From the NCBI RefSeq assembly GCF_023746595.1, contig NZ_CP080572.1:744001-808000 (forward strand): a stretch of 64,000 bases of DNA, in the 5' to 3' direction. Source of the stretch: Thermococcus argininiproducens. GTDB lineage: Archaea; Methanobacteriota_B; Thermococci; Thermococcales; Thermococcaceae. The position numbers and the translations under genes are program-made. The notes below the pieces were generated by a model. That model was not told the origin of the DNA, ran no database searches, and saw only the letters and a list, made by a program, of their open reading frames with translations. This document shows positions 42,643-51,899 of this stretch, in pieces (within the stretch, counting starts at the first letter, position 1; each line of letters starts with the position of its first letter).

Positions 42643-42672
42643 GCTTTATAATGATATATCTTTTGATATATC
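42643..42672 (+). promoter_or_regulatory. PadR-operon promoter with double GATATATC operator
   Basis: TATA-like CTTTATAAT occupies 42644-42652. Directly downstream are two copies of the self-complementary GATATATC (42653-42660 and 42665-42672) separated by TTTT, so the array is itself an inverted repeat. It covers the expected transcription start of the padR-ABC operon. PadR proteins commonly repress their own operon from such sites. Confidence 0.6.
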
Positions 42673-42683
42673 TGGTGATGCAT

Positions 42684-43139
42684 ATGGAAAGACCAAAATA
42701 TAAAGGTCATCTTAAGCTCCTTATCCTTTATCTGCTAAAGGAAAAGCCACAACATGGATATGGGATAATGTCCGAACTTGAAAATAGATATGGGATCCCA
42801 AGTCCAAGTGCGGGAGCCATATATCCTATTCTATCAAGTTTAAAAAGGAATGGTCTGATTGAAGTGGCTGGGGAAGGTAAAAGAGAAAAGAAACTCTACC
42901 AGATAACAGATAGAGGGGTAGAATATCTCGATGAGCATAAAGATGAACTCTTTGAAGTTATCAGAATGATAGAATCCTTTAAGGAATTTAGAAGTCTTGG
43001 AGGAAATGAACTCAAAGAGGTAATTAAAGAAGTTCTAAGGGTTCTTCCCTCGCTCACCAGAGAGCAAAAAATGGCACTTTCAAACGAGATTACGGAGTTC
43101 ACGAGAAGAATTAGGTTAATAATTTTAGGAGGGAAATAG
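42684..43139 (+). CDS. PadR-family transcriptional regulator
   Basis: The 151-residue protein has the PadR winged-helix pattern: LKLLILYLLKEKPQHGYGIMSELENRYGIPSPSAGAIYPILSSLKRNGLIEV, then GREKKLYQITDRGVEYL, with a C-terminal dimerisation helix. The ATG at 42684 follows GGTGAT with four bases spacing. It is the first gene of an operon with an ABC-2 exporter, and the double GATATATC site in its promoter suggests autorepression, relieved by a ligand that is probably the exported compound. Confidence 0.9.
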   Translation: MERPKYKGHLKLLILYLLKEKPQHGYGIMSELENRYGIPSPSAGAIYPILSSLKRNGLIEVAGEGKREKKLYQITDRGVEYLDEHKDELFEVIRMIESFKEFRSLGGNELKEVIKEVLRVLPSLTREQKMALSNEITEFTRRIRLIILGGK

Positions 43140-43140
43140 C

Positions 43141-44121
43141 ATGTATGCAATTGAAGTTGAAAACTTAGTTAAAAGGTATGGTAATTTTGAGGCCGTTAGA
43201 GGAATCTCTTTTAAAGTAAAGAGAGGAGAGATATTTGCATTTTTAGGCCCCAATGGCGCAGGTAAAACTACTACTGTTCATGTGCTTACGACACTTCTTA
43301 GGTTAACTTCGGGAAAAGCTATTGTGGCTGGTCATGATGTCGTTAAGGAACCAATAGAAGTAAGAAAAAAGATAGGAATAGTTTTTCAGGATCCTAGCTT
43401 GGATAGGGAGCTGACGGCATATGAAAACATGTACATTCATGGAAGAATTTATGGACTGGATGGAAATGAACTAAAAGAAAAAATAGAAAAGCTTCTGAGA
43501 TTTGTAGAGCTTTGGAATTTCAGGAATAAACCTGTAAAGACATTTAGTGGTGGTATGCAGAGAAGACTTGAAATAGCACGTTCACTTCTTCATGAACCAG
43601 AAATCCTCTTCTTAGATGAACCTACAATAGGCCTTGATCCTCAGACGAGGACTCATATATGGGAGTACATTAAAGCAATGAAAGAAGAGCATAACATGAC
43701 TATCTTCTTGACAACACATTATATGGATGAGGCCGAGCAACTTGCTGATAGAATTGCGATAATTGATCATGGAAAAATAATTGCAGAGGGAACAGCGGAA
43801 GGGCTGAAGAAGCTGGTGGGCAATGATGTAATATCTCTTAAACTTGAGGCTCCAGAAAAACTCAAGTGTCTCAAATCTGATTTCATTAAAGGTTGCAAGC
43901 TCCTTAGTGGTAATCGAGTCCATTTAGAGGTTGAAAATGCTGCAGAAGCCCTTCCAAAACTCTTTCTCCTTGCTCAAAAAGAAGGAGTTAAAATATTAGA
44001 GGTTACTTATCATAGACCTACACTCAATGATGTTTTCTTGCACTTGACGGGAAGAGAGATAAGAGAAGAACGTGGGGAAAGTACACTCAAAATGATAGCT
44101 CGTATGAGACTGAGGAGGTGA
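43141..44121 (+). CDS. ABC-2 exporter ATP-binding protein (DrrA-like)
   Basis: The 326-residue protein has Walker A GPNGAGKTT, a Q loop in VFQDPSL, signature FSGGMQRR, Walker B ILFLDEPTIG and the switch His in TTHYMDEAE. The extended C-terminal part (about 240-326) with HRPTLNDVFLHLTG is the DrrA-type accessory domain. It would energise export of a lipid, drug or metabolite. The start at 43141 is one base after the padR stop and uses AGGAGGG in that gene. It is followed by the permease gene after 4 bases. Confidence 0.93.
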   Translation: MYAIEVENLVKRYGNFEAVRGISFKVKRGEIFAFLGPNGAGKTTTVHVLTTLLRLTSGKAIVAGHDVVKEPIEVRKKIGIVFQDPSLDRELTAYENMYIHGRIYGLDGNELKEKIEKLLRFVELWNFRNKPVKTFSGGMQRRLEIARSLLHEPEILFLDEPTIGLDPQTRTHIWEYIKAMKEEHNMTIFLTTHYMDEAEQLADRIAIIDHGKIIAEGTAEGLKKLVGNDVISLKLEAPEKLKCLKSDFIKGCKLLSGNRVHLEVENAAEALPKLFLLAQKEGVKILEVTYHRPTLNDVFLHLTGREIREERGESTLKMIARMRLRR

Positions 44122-44125
44122 TAAA

Positions 44126-44896
44126 ATGAGGGCATTCACTACTATGATTTACAGACAGGCGAAGCGTTTCTTTAGAGCGAGATCCAGAGTTATGGGGATG
44201 ATAATCAACCCTCTTATATGGTTGATTTTCTTTGGTCTTGGTTGGAGTAAGGTTTTCGACACTCCTATGGCTAGGACAATATTTGGAGGTGTGGATTACT
44301 TAACTTTCTTGGCTCCAGGTATATTTGCCATGACTATATTTAATCAGAGTTTTGTAAGTGGGGTTAGTGTTATATGGGATAAGCAGTTTGGCTTCCTTAA
44401 GGAAATTTTGGTGGCACCAGCATCAAGAAAAGAGGCTATTGTTGGGAGACTAACTGGAGATTCTCTCCTTACGACAGTTCAGGGTCTCATAATACTCCTC
44501 TTAACGTTTCTTTTAGCAGAAAATCTTAAACTTTCTGGGGTTTTACCCGCTCTTGTAATGGGATTCCTCTTAGCAATAGCATTCTCAGGCTTTGGAACAA
44601 CTCTAGCGCTTAAAATGGAGAGTATGGAAGGATTTCAGATGATAATGATGGTTCTCATGATGCCACTCACTTTCCTTAGTGGTGCAATATATCCCATAGA
44701 GGCAATGCCTGGCTGGATGAAAGCTTTGGCATATATAAATCCACTAACTTATGCGGTTGATGGGGCCCGCTATTATCTGGTAGGATCTAATGTTACGAGA
44801 TTCTCTATAACGACTGATTGGATAGTTTTGGGATTACTTGCGCTGGTATTCCTCAGTTTTGCGATGTTAGAGTTTGAAAAGGCGACTATTGATTGA
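44126..44896 (+). CDS. ABC-2 exporter permease (DrrB-like)
   Basis: The 256-residue protein has six membrane segments and the ABC-2 permease pattern: RVMGMIINPLIWLIFFGLGWS, KQFGFLKEILVAPASRKEA, and MMPLTFLSGAIYPIEAMPGWMKALAYINPLTYAVDGARY. GGAGGTGATAAA precedes the ATG at 44126. It ends 11 bases into the convergent pgk gene. Two permease copies with two ATPase copies would form the exporter. Substrate is unknown. Confidence 0.93.
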   Translation: MRAFTTMIYRQAKRFFRARSRVMGMIINPLIWLIFFGLGWSKVFDTPMARTIFGGVDYLTFLAPGIFAMTIFNQSFVSGVSVIWDKQFGFLKEILVAPASRKEAIVGRLTGDSLLTTVQGLIILLLTFLLAENLKLSGVLPALVMGFLLAIAFSGFGTTLALKMESMEGFQMIMMVLMMPLTFLSGAIYPIEAMPGWMKALAYINPLTYAVDGARYYLVGSNVTRFSITTDWIVLGLLALVFLSFAMLEFEKATID

Positions 44897-46127
44897 AATC
44901 TTTTTTATTTTTAAATTTCTCATAACTTATTCTAAGAGCTTCTAAAACCGGGAGAGTCTTTCCTGCAAAGAACGTCAGCATTGCTCCTCCACCTGTGCTT
45001 ATGTGAGAAATTCCTTTTATATTATATTGATATATACTGGCTATACTGTGCCCACCCCCCACTATAGAAAATGCGTTGCTTTCTCCTATTGCTTTAAATA
45101 CCTCAATAGTGCCCTTGGCAAATTCTTCGATCTCAAATACTCCCATTGGACCATTGGCTACTATTATAGCGGCTTCTTTTAAGATTTCACTGTATTTTTC
45201 TATTGTTCTGCTTCCAATATCCATAATGGGTCTTTCATCGAATATCCATTTTTTGTCACTTAAAAGATCTATCTCGGCTCTCTCTCCTTTGTATTCTACT
45301 GCAAAATCTACAGGGGTTCGGATGTATGGATAAAACTCATTTAAAATTTTTTCAGCCCGATCTACGAGGTTTATTAACCCTTTTCGTTCTAAAAGACTTA
45401 TGTTCGCATCTCCTAGGTCAAAGCCTTTAGCGAGGGTGAATATGTGTCCCACCAAACCTCCAGTTAGAATTAAGTCTGCTTTTCCATTTCTTAAAGCGTT
45501 TTCTGCAACATTTAATGAATCTTCAACTTTAGCTCCACCAAGTACATACACTTTAGGCCCTTCTTCGCTTTCGTAGGCTTTTGTTAGGGCTTTTATCTCT
45601 TTCTCCATTAAAAACCCGGGTATCATGGGTTTTATCTTTGCAAAACCAACTAGCGAAGGTTGAGATCGATGAGTAGCAGCAAATGCTTCAGTTACAACAT
45701 AGTCGAGTAGGGGGGACAATTTTTTAACAAAATAGGTCTTTTCACATTCTTCTAATGGTCGTTGTTTGGTCTCCTCTGCTGTAAATCTGAGATTCTCAAG
45801 CATTAAAATTTCACTTGGCTTTAGAGAGTTTATAGCATCTCTCGCACATTTTCCAAAAATATCTTCCACATATCCCACATCCACCCCTAGAAGAGAACTC
45901 AAAATTTCAGCATGCTGCTCTGTGGTCAAATAATCCTCTTCATAGGGTTTGCTTTGATGTGTTCCTATCACTATTTTTGCTTTATGCTCTAATAGGTAGC
46001 GTATAGTGGGTAGCACGGCCCTAAATCTCGCGTCACTAATAATTTTTCCATCTTTTACAGGTGAATTGAGATCTGCTCTGAGAAAAACGACCTTATTGTG
46101 GTAATTGAACTCTGGTAGTCTAAACAT
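44886..46127 (-). CDS. pgk: phosphoglycerate kinase
   Basis: This enzyme interconverts 1,3-bisphosphoglycerate and 3-phosphoglycerate with ATP. In Thermococcales it serves mainly gluconeogenesis because glycolysis uses a ferredoxin oxidoreductase to bypass it. The 413-residue protein has the substrate-binding VVFLRADLNSPV near the N-terminus, the hinge segment VYVLGGAKVEDS and the nucleotide-binding VANGPMGVFEI and STGGGAMLTFFAG. AGGTGAGAGC precedes the ATG at 46127. It is convergent with the ABC-2 exporter permease, overlapping by 11 bases. No TGM-type (TATCAC-N5-GTGATA) site is clear in the upstream region. Confidence 0.95.
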   Translation of the reverse strand: MFRLPEFNYHNKVVFLRADLNSPVKDGKIISDARFRAVLPTIRYLLEHKAKIVIGTHQSKPYEEDYLTTEQHAEILSSLLGVDVGYVEDIFGKCARDAINSLKPSEILMLENLRFTAEETKQRPLEECEKTYFVKKLSPLLDYVVTEAFAATHRSQPSLVGFAKIKPMIPGFLMEKEIKALTKAYESEEGPKVYVLGGAKVEDSLNVAENALRNGKADLILTGGLVGHIFTLAKGFDLGDANISLLERKGLINLVDRAEKILNEFYPYIRTPVDFAVEYKGERAEIDLLSDKKWIFDERPIMDIGSRTIEKYSEILKEAAIIVANGPMGVFEIEEFAKGTIEVFKAIGESNAFSIVGGGHSIASIYQYNIKGISHISTGGGAMLTFFAGKTLPVLEALRISYEKFKNKKDFNQ

Positions 46128-46256
46128 GCTCTCACCTGATTCTTGTAAATTTTGGGAAGTTAAAAGGTTATTTTAAACACTTATAGTGGTGATGCGTAGG
46201 CTATTGGTTTTTAATTTTAGGTGAAAAGATGAGAGGTTGGAAAATGGGCAAAAGGG

Positions 46257-46269
46257 ATTTATATTATAA
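46257..46269 (+). promoter_or_regulatory. TATA box for the Mrr-like/PepSY-like gene
   Basis: ATTTATATTATAA with G-rich GGCAAAAGGG just upstream lies about 45 bases before the ATG at 46314. Transcription would begin near 46290, leaving a short leader. Confidence 0.5.
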
Positions 46270-46313
46270 TTGCTCTATTATTTTAGGTATGCGAGTTAAT
46301 TGGGTGTGATATT

Positions 46314-48464
46314 ATGAAGTGGAATTTAGAGATCTTACAAGAGGCCTCTCGGGAAACACTTATCAAAACTCTGGTAAACCTGCTCGAACTGATGGGATTT
46401 AGGAATGTAGAGATGGTGGATAGCCCAGAAGAGTGGGGGATAGATATTCTCGCTCTTAGGGACGATCCTATTGCGGGATTTGAAAAATATGTAATAAAAG
46501 TAAAATCAGGAGCTCTAACGTCTTCTCAAGATATTGAGCATTTTAATGAAGCCATAGGGAGAGCAAAGGCTGATAAGGGGATTTTTGTCTCAATAAATGG
46601 ATATACTAAAGATGCTAAACTCCTAGTTGGAAAGGAGTACAAAGGAAGGGTAATTATATGGGATGGTGAAAAGCTTGTTGAAGATTTAAACAACAAAGAA
46701 GTGCCAGTGAGTGAAGAACTACTCGAAAAAATCACGAGAAAAAAAGAACAGGAAAAATTGGAAGAGAAGCGAAAAGCTGTTTTAAAGGTAATACGACTAG
46801 ATACTCCACTTTTGTACTCTTTCTCTCCAGATAAAGTTTTTGAGCAAATATCCTCATTACTTGAGAAAAAGTATAAAATAAAGAAGGAAGATATTATTTT
46901 AAAAACCTTGATCTTAGAAGCCTCAACGGCTTATATCTTCTCTTGGTCAGCTCTGGTGGGAGATACAAAAGATAAGGCTGTAATATTCTCTAAGGAGGAA
47001 ATATTGCCCTTTGTGAGCAGGGATGAGGAATTAGATAAAAAAGTGTCCAAGGCCCTTTTAGAGAGTGGGTCTGCTATTAAAGCGACAGAGATAAGGGTCA
47101 TTGAGCCATTAACCCCAAATGAGGCGGTTTTATTAGTTAAGTCTAGACTTGCAGAGGATCTGAAAGTCTCTCAAAGTAGTATTATCTTACATTCTCGGAG
47201 GAAAGTGTATATTCCTAAAAGGGTATTACTGGAATTGCAAGTTGGAATAAATTCCGCAAAGGGAGAGGTTGATCTCAAAAGCAAAGAGGCCAGGGTTAAA
47301 ATAGAGCCTCTTTCAAGGGAGAAGTTAATTGAAATTGCTAAGGAGGAGTGCATGAATTTACTTGGGGAAGAACTTAGGGAGATTTCATTTGAACCAAAAG
47401 AGAATGTGGCTATAATAAATGGTCAAGTTAGCAGGTTCCTTTTTGGTGCAGCTGTTCATATATATAGTGGAAGGGTTTTAAAGAGAAAATCGAAGATAAA
47501 GAGAGATGCGATTCTCTCTGAAGTTTCAAAGAAATACCCAGGAGGAAAAGTTATTTCTTTTACTGAAAGAGAGGATAAAGCAATTATTGATGTACTAGCA
47601 CCTGAAGGTATTGTAGTTTTGGAGTTTAACTTGGAAACAGGGGATTATGTGGTCAAAGAAAAGCTTGTCCACCCATATAATCTTGCGAAAATAGCGAAAG
47701 ATCTTATTGAAGCTAATTTTGATATAAAAGACCTAGAACTCAGCGATTTTAAGGTTCGTGATCATAAGAACCTAGAACTACTCCTTAAAAGTGAGGATGG
47801 AAAAGTTTTGGTAAAGGTTGATGGAAAGACAGGGGATATAATGGATTACTTTGTGGAAATTACTCCTGAAAAAGCTGAAAAAATAATCTCGAAAAAGTAC
47901 CCTGACTGGCGAATAAAGAAAGTAGAGGACTTAAAAGATAGTTATAAGATAGAACTCGAAAATGACAAACTTCTGTTAAAACTCTCTCTTAGTAAAGATG
48001 GGAAACTACTAACAGAAGTCGATAAATACTTGAAAGAAGATGTTGTGAAGAAAATAGCGAAAGAATTCTTAGAGGAAAAAGGAATTACTGCAGATATTAA
48101 AGAGTTAGAGCTTGATGAAAACTGGAAGGTAAAATTTGCGGGTAAAGAACGTGTGGGGGAGATTCTCATAGAACGAGTTTCAGGGAGAGTCTTAAAGAGT
48201 GATATTTTCCTAACAGAATTTATAATTGAAGAAACTTATCAGTCTCATGTTTCAGAGAAGTTTGCTGAGAAAAATCCGAAAACAGAAACAATAATAGTTC
48301 ACAAGGAAAGAGGGTATGCGATTATAAAGCTTTCTGGGGATAATGGGTTTTATTATGCAAAAGTTGATCTTCGTACAGGTAAAATCTTAAAAGAAGATAT
48401 GATACCGAGGAAAGGGTTGAAGGCAAAAATAAAGAAACTCCAGCTGGATGCAAAGTACAAGTGA
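46314..48464 (+). CDS. large protein with Mrr-like nuclease domain and repeated PepSY-like modules
   Basis: The 716-residue protein begins with a restriction-endonuclease-like domain (about 1-120): a helix, then EEWGIDILALRDD (catalytic-type Asp) and YVIKVKSG at the position where Mrr proteins have a Gln-x-Lys or Glu-x-Lys. Here the first residue is Lys, so catalysis is doubtful. After a charged linker (about 125-160) come several repeats of about 90 residues, each with a helix and hairpin resembling PepSY modules, such as ISKKYPDWRIKKVEDLKDSYKIELE and VSKKYPGGKVISFTERED. No membrane segment is seen. GGTGTG lies shortly before the ATG. Function is unknown; the combination is unusual. Confidence 0.68.
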   Translation: MKWNLEILQEASRETLIKTLVNLLELMGFRNVEMVDSPEEWGIDILALRDDPIAGFEKYVIKVKSGALTSSQDIEHFNEAIGRAKADKGIFVSINGYTKDAKLLVGKEYKGRVIIWDGEKLVEDLNNKEVPVSEELLEKITRKKEQEKLEEKRKAVLKVIRLDTPLLYSFSPDKVFEQISSLLEKKYKIKKEDIILKTLILEASTAYIFSWSALVGDTKDKAVIFSKEEILPFVSRDEELDKKVSKALLESGSAIKATEIRVIEPLTPNEAVLLVKSRLAEDLKVSQSSIILHSRRKVYIPKRVLLELQVGINSAKGEVDLKSKEARVKIEPLSREKLIEIAKEECMNLLGEELREISFEPKENVAIINGQVSRFLFGAAVHIYSGRVLKRKSKIKRDAILSEVSKKYPGGKVISFTEREDKAIIDVLAPEGIVVLEFNLETGDYVVKEKLVHPYNLAKIAKDLIEANFDIKDLELSDFKVRDHKNLELLLKSEDGKVLVKVDGKTGDIMDYFVEITPEKAEKIISKKYPDWRIKKVEDLKDSYKIELENDKLLLKLSLSKDGKLLTEVDKYLKEDVVKKIAKEFLEEKGITADIKELELDENWKVKFAGKERVGEILIERVSGRVLKSDIFLTEFIIEETYQSHVSEKFAEKNPKTETIIVHKERGYAIIKLSGDNGFYYAKVDLRTGKILKEDMIPRKGLKAKIKKLQLDAKYK

Positions 48465-49076
48465 TTAGGTCATTAAGAGGCTTTCGATGAGCTTTATAGC
48501 TTCTACTATTTTTGTTTCTGGTACATCTTCCTCTGGTAACTCCAAGTTTATTACGAGCCTTTCTTCTTGTCCTTCTTCATCTAGTCCATAGACTTCGAGC
48601 TCTTCAATGTCTACATCTTCAAAGAAGTTTTCTATTTCAGGCCCAATGACCTTTTTGTCGTTTCCATAGACTTCCACTCTAATAACGTCATCCTTCGAGG
48701 ATGCCATAACTGCTATTTCATAACCCCCAACTTTTTTTGTGAATTTTATCATGTTCCCATATCCTAAGACCTCTTCATTAAATCCCAGTTTCTTCATAAC
48801 ACTTCTCATTCTTTCAATTTTTGCTTTCATCCTATTCAATAAACGGTCTCTCAACTTATAGCTCTCTTCTAGGGCTTTTTTCATTCCCTCACCAGCGTTT
48901 TCAATCTCGCCTTCCCATATCCCGATAAGCTTTATGCCAGAAGAGGTTGGCCTAAGCTCAATTTTTAAATTCTCTATGTCAAAATCCTTCAAATCCTCAA
49001 TCCTAAGCTCGCTGAGGTTTAGTATATCAAATTCAATTCTAACTAGATTTCCAAAAGCTTTCCCTTTAAATTTCAA
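48465..49076 (-). CDS. conserved hypothetical protein
   Basis: The 203-residue protein has a central helical stretch (GEGMKKALEESYKLRDRLLNRMKAKIERMRSVMKKLGF) between two beta-rich parts. No catalytic motif or membrane segment is visible, and acidic residues dominate the C-terminal third. The start is a TTG at 49076 with GGTGATGCCCT directly upstream. Its stop abuts that of the Mrr-like/PepSY-like gene with no spacer, so the two genes are convergent. It is probably a Thermococcales-specific family. Function unknown. Confidence 0.6.
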   Translation of the reverse strand: MKFKGKAFGNLVRIEFDILNLSELRIEDLKDFDIENLKIELRPTSSGIKLIGIWEGEIENAGEGMKKALEESYKLRDRLLNRMKAKIERMRSVMKKLGFNEEVLGYGNMIKFTKKVGGYEIAVMASSKDDVIRVEVYGNDKKVIGPEIENFFEDVDIEELEVYGLDEEGQEERLVINLELPEEDVPETKIVEAIKLIESLLMT

Positions 49077-49157
49077 AGGGCATCACCTAGAGAGGGGAGG
49101 ATGGGTAGGTTTAAAAACTCTTCTATATGGGAAAAAGAAGAATTAAAAAAAGAAATA

Positions 49158-51212
49158 TCATTTTTTCCTTTTAACAGCGAGTAATGGCAATAAGGCGAGA
49201 GCTACAATTGCTGCAGGGCCACACACCCCACCCGCTTCTGTCGTTGTGGGGGATGAGGAAGAAGTAGTTTCTGGTGGAGAACTGGTTGTTGGTGGGGTTG
49301 ATGAGGACGTGGTTGTTTCGGAAGGTGTAGTTTGAGTGGGAGTTGAAGTTGTACTTGTCTCTATTTCTCCTATGGTTTTTTCTGTGCTGGCTTTGTTCCC
49401 GTAGAAGTCTATTGCTACAGCCCTTATTATATATCCATCCGCATCAACTCCTGGAATCTCGGCCATAAAGTACTCTGCTTGTCCTCCGCTGCTTTGAACT
49501 GCTGGATACTTCGTAACAACTCCATTTGCCTCAATTTCTACATAAATATCCTTGATCCCTAAGTTGTCTTTTACGCTGATATAAACTTTAAATGGCTTTC
49601 CTTTCATAGGCTTGGATGGGGTAAGATATGAGATATCCACTTGGGGGTTTTCCGTGTCTTTTCCTTTACTTATAACGAGCTGGGATATTCCTTTGGGTAC
49701 AGTTATTTCAAAGAGCTCATATGTCTTGTCTCCTATTTTTCTCTCTCCTAGGATCTTGTACGTGACGTTTGTTACACTCGTGTCAACCTGGGCCCCGTCT
49801 GGGATTTCAATGGCAAATTTTCCACTTTCTTCTCCTAGGAGGTTTATGAATTTTACAGCACTTCCAAAGTCTGTTGTCCATCTGACTGTAATGAACTCCT
49901 GTGGAACCGGTAATGAGATAAAGTCATTGAAGAGACTTCCAAACATTTCCTCAATTTCAGGAAGTCTGACGTTTCCATTCTCATCTATCTCGACTATCTT
50001 TGACCCATACCATGTTGGACTCCTGCCTGGCCTAGGGGGATTAGTTTCTTTATCTGGGGCCCCCGTAGTTGTTGACGTTACAAACCAGTGCTCATTACCG
50101 TTTTTGTCCACGTAAATGTGGAGTTTGTCATGGTGAATATGGCCACTCATAATAAGTTTAATGTTGTATTTCTCAACATCTTGGAGGAAACGCCTTGCTA
50201 TGTCAAGATACTCTTGATTTCTTCCAAACCAATAATAGCTACCATATTGTATCATTTCTTGCCAATCCTCGTCATCGAATGCTGAAACACCCTCGATTCT
50301 ACCCCCGATCCATCCTTGCGGGGCAGAATACCAATATGGGTGGTGGACAATTACTATTGGGATTTTATCGGGATGGTCTTCAAGCACTTTTTCCATCCAT
50401 TCTAGCTGGTTCATATAGGGGTGGGCCTCATCTCCATGGGAGTCGAGGGCTATTATGATAAACTTTCCAATAACTATGTAGTAGTCCGTAGGTCCTATAA
50501 GTCTGGGATAATAATTAGGTGGATCATCATGATTTCCTTTAACAAGTATTGTTGGCCTTCCAGCGGCATTTGCATGGGAGATTATATCAAGCAGTAGCCT
50601 GTATCCTTTTCCGTCTCCTGCTGTGTCTACAACATCTCCAGTGGTTATCATAACATCAACTCTATCATCCATGGCCCAGTATGTATAAGCACTATCTGTT
50701 GCAACATAGCTGTGTAACGGGACTATTATACCTCCATCGCATAGTTCTTGGATTCTTTTTATATCTCTCTGGAAGTATTCTCCACAAACATAACCAAACT
50801 TAGTACCACTTGTAACGTGGGTGTCGCTCATATGGGCTATTCTAAGAACTTTGGGATACTCTTTGAGAATCCAAACTGCACCTGGAATTGTTACTTCTCC
50901 TTTGTTTGATTTAATTTGAAGGAAATACACATCTGGAACAACGTTCTCTGGAACTTTTACCTTTAGTGTAGCACCTTTCTCAATGATCTCTAGCTCATAT
51001 GGGCCATTCAACACAGAGACTATTGAGAGAGAGTTTATGTCTACTCCATCTTGTGGCTGTATCTCCACAACCTCTCCTGGAAGTGCCACGACAGGGGCTC
51101 CGGGCATTGGATACTTCAACACGTCTCCCGGGAGGGCTTCTGCACTTACTTGGTTTATATTAATTAAAGACAGAGTTAAAAGAACTAACAAAAAAGCAAC
51201 TATTCTTCTCAT
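49158..51212 (-). CDS. CGP-CTERM-anchored calcineurin-type metallophosphoesterase
   Basis: The 684-residue protein has a signal peptide (about 1-24) and ends with the CGP-CTERM module: a Thr/Ser/Pro-rich linker, GGVCGP, a membrane helix and KRKK, used in Thermococcales for surface anchoring. The phosphoesterase metal ligands are in order HMSDTH (130-132), TGDVVD (191-196), GNHD (226-229), HHPYW (about 290) and SGHIHHD (about 365). C-terminal beta-sandwich domains follow. It would hydrolyse phosphodiesters or phosphomonoesters outside the cell. GGTGGTGCT precedes the ATG at 51212. It lies downstream of an ABC importer and DUF447 gene on the same strand, with a 56-base gap. Confidence 0.9.
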   Translation of the reverse strand: MRRIVAFLLVLLTLSLININQVSAEALPGDVLKYPMPGAPVVALPGEVVEIQPQDGVDINSLSIVSVLNGPYELEIIEKGATLKVKVPENVVPDVYFLQIKSNKGEVTIPGAVWILKEYPKVLRIAHMSDTHVTSGTKFGYVCGEYFQRDIKRIQELCDGGIIVPLHSYVATDSAYTYWAMDDRVDVMITTGDVVDTAGDGKGYRLLLDIISHANAAGRPTILVKGNHDDPPNYYPRLIGPTDYYIVIGKFIIIALDSHGDEAHPYMNQLEWMEKVLEDHPDKIPIVIVHHPYWYSAPQGWIGGRIEGVSAFDDEDWQEMIQYGSYYWFGRNQEYLDIARRFLQDVEKYNIKLIMSGHIHHDKLHIYVDKNGNEHWFVTSTTTGAPDKETNPPRPGRSPTWYGSKIVEIDENGNVRLPEIEEMFGSLFNDFISLPVPQEFITVRWTTDFGSAVKFINLLGEESGKFAIEIPDGAQVDTSVTNVTYKILGERKIGDKTYELFEITVPKGISQLVISKGKDTENPQVDISYLTPSKPMKGKPFKVYISVKDNLGIKDIYVEIEANGVVTKYPAVQSSGGQAEYFMAEIPGVDADGYIIRAVAIDFYGNKASTEKTIGEIETSTTSTPTQTTPSETTTSSSTPPTTSSPPETTSSSSPTTTEAGGVCGPAAIVALALLPLLAVKRKK

Positions 51213-51268
51213 AGCACCACCAAAATAATAGCGATTTCAAACATTAAAAAATTGTTGTTTGAAATACT

Positions 51269-51871
51269 TCAAGGATTCCATCTTAAAGCTGCCGTAGCAA
51301 ACCCCATAATCTTTTCTGCGAGTTCATTTTTGCCTCCAAGTCGTTTGTAGGTTCTATATCCAATCCATATCTTTGAATATATATTTTGGGCTTCCTTCAC
51401 ATTTAGTTTTCTTGTTGCCACGTACAGTCTAGTGAGGTTTATTGCCATCTCAAGAAGGTAAAAATCTGCTCTACTAAGAGGGGGATTGGAAACTGGGAAC
51501 ACCTCGATTCTTGAAGGGATTAGTGAACATCTCAGGATTCGGGCTTCTCCAAGACTGTCTTTTATCAAGTCATCTTGAAATTCTATTTTCCCTTCTATGT
51601 TAGGCAAGTTCTTTATTTTCTTTAAAGGAATTGTTTTGGAATCCTCCCATTCCAATTCACAGGGTAAATTAAGAGCAGTTCTTACTAATATATCCACATC
51701 CCAGGTTATATGCAGGACGCCATAAGGGTGTTTTCTTATATCTTTGGCACTTTTTCCTTCAAATAGTCTAAAATGAAACTTGTCTCCTTTTTTAACAACA
51801 CCCACCGGGGTTACATTGGATTTTGTGACTAAGAGAAGTTCATACACTTTGCCTTCTTCAAACATTTCCAT
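51269..51871 (-). CDS. DUF447-family protein
   Basis: The 200-residue protein matches the DUF447 pattern: an N-terminal FEEGKVYELLLVTKSNVTPVGVVKKGD, KSAKDIRKHPYGVLHITWDVDILVRTALN, and SRADFYLLEMAINLTRLYVATRK. The fold predicted for the family is a flavin-binding split barrel. Its function is not established. GGAGGTCTTAGA precedes the ATG at 51871, 28 bases after the ABC ATPase stop. It is part of the ABC importer transcript and may serve in handling the imported nutrient. Confidence 0.82.
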   Translation of the reverse strand: MEMFEEGKVYELLLVTKSNVTPVGVVKKGDKFHFRLFEGKSAKDIRKHPYGVLHITWDVDILVRTALNLPCELEWEDSKTIPLKKIKNLPNIEGKIEFQDDLIKDSLGEARILRCSLIPSRIEVFPVSNPPLSRADFYLLEMAINLTRLYVATRKLNVKEAQNIYSKIWIGYRTYKRLGGKNELAEKIMGFATAALRWNP

Positions 51872-51899
51872 TCTAAGACCTCCAATAAAAGGAGAGGAA

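Noticed and set aside
46128-46313. TGM sugar-regulator site (TATCAC-N5-GTGATA) upstream of pgk
   Set aside because: Only a weak half-site (CATCAC on the minus strand) is present, with no matching second half.
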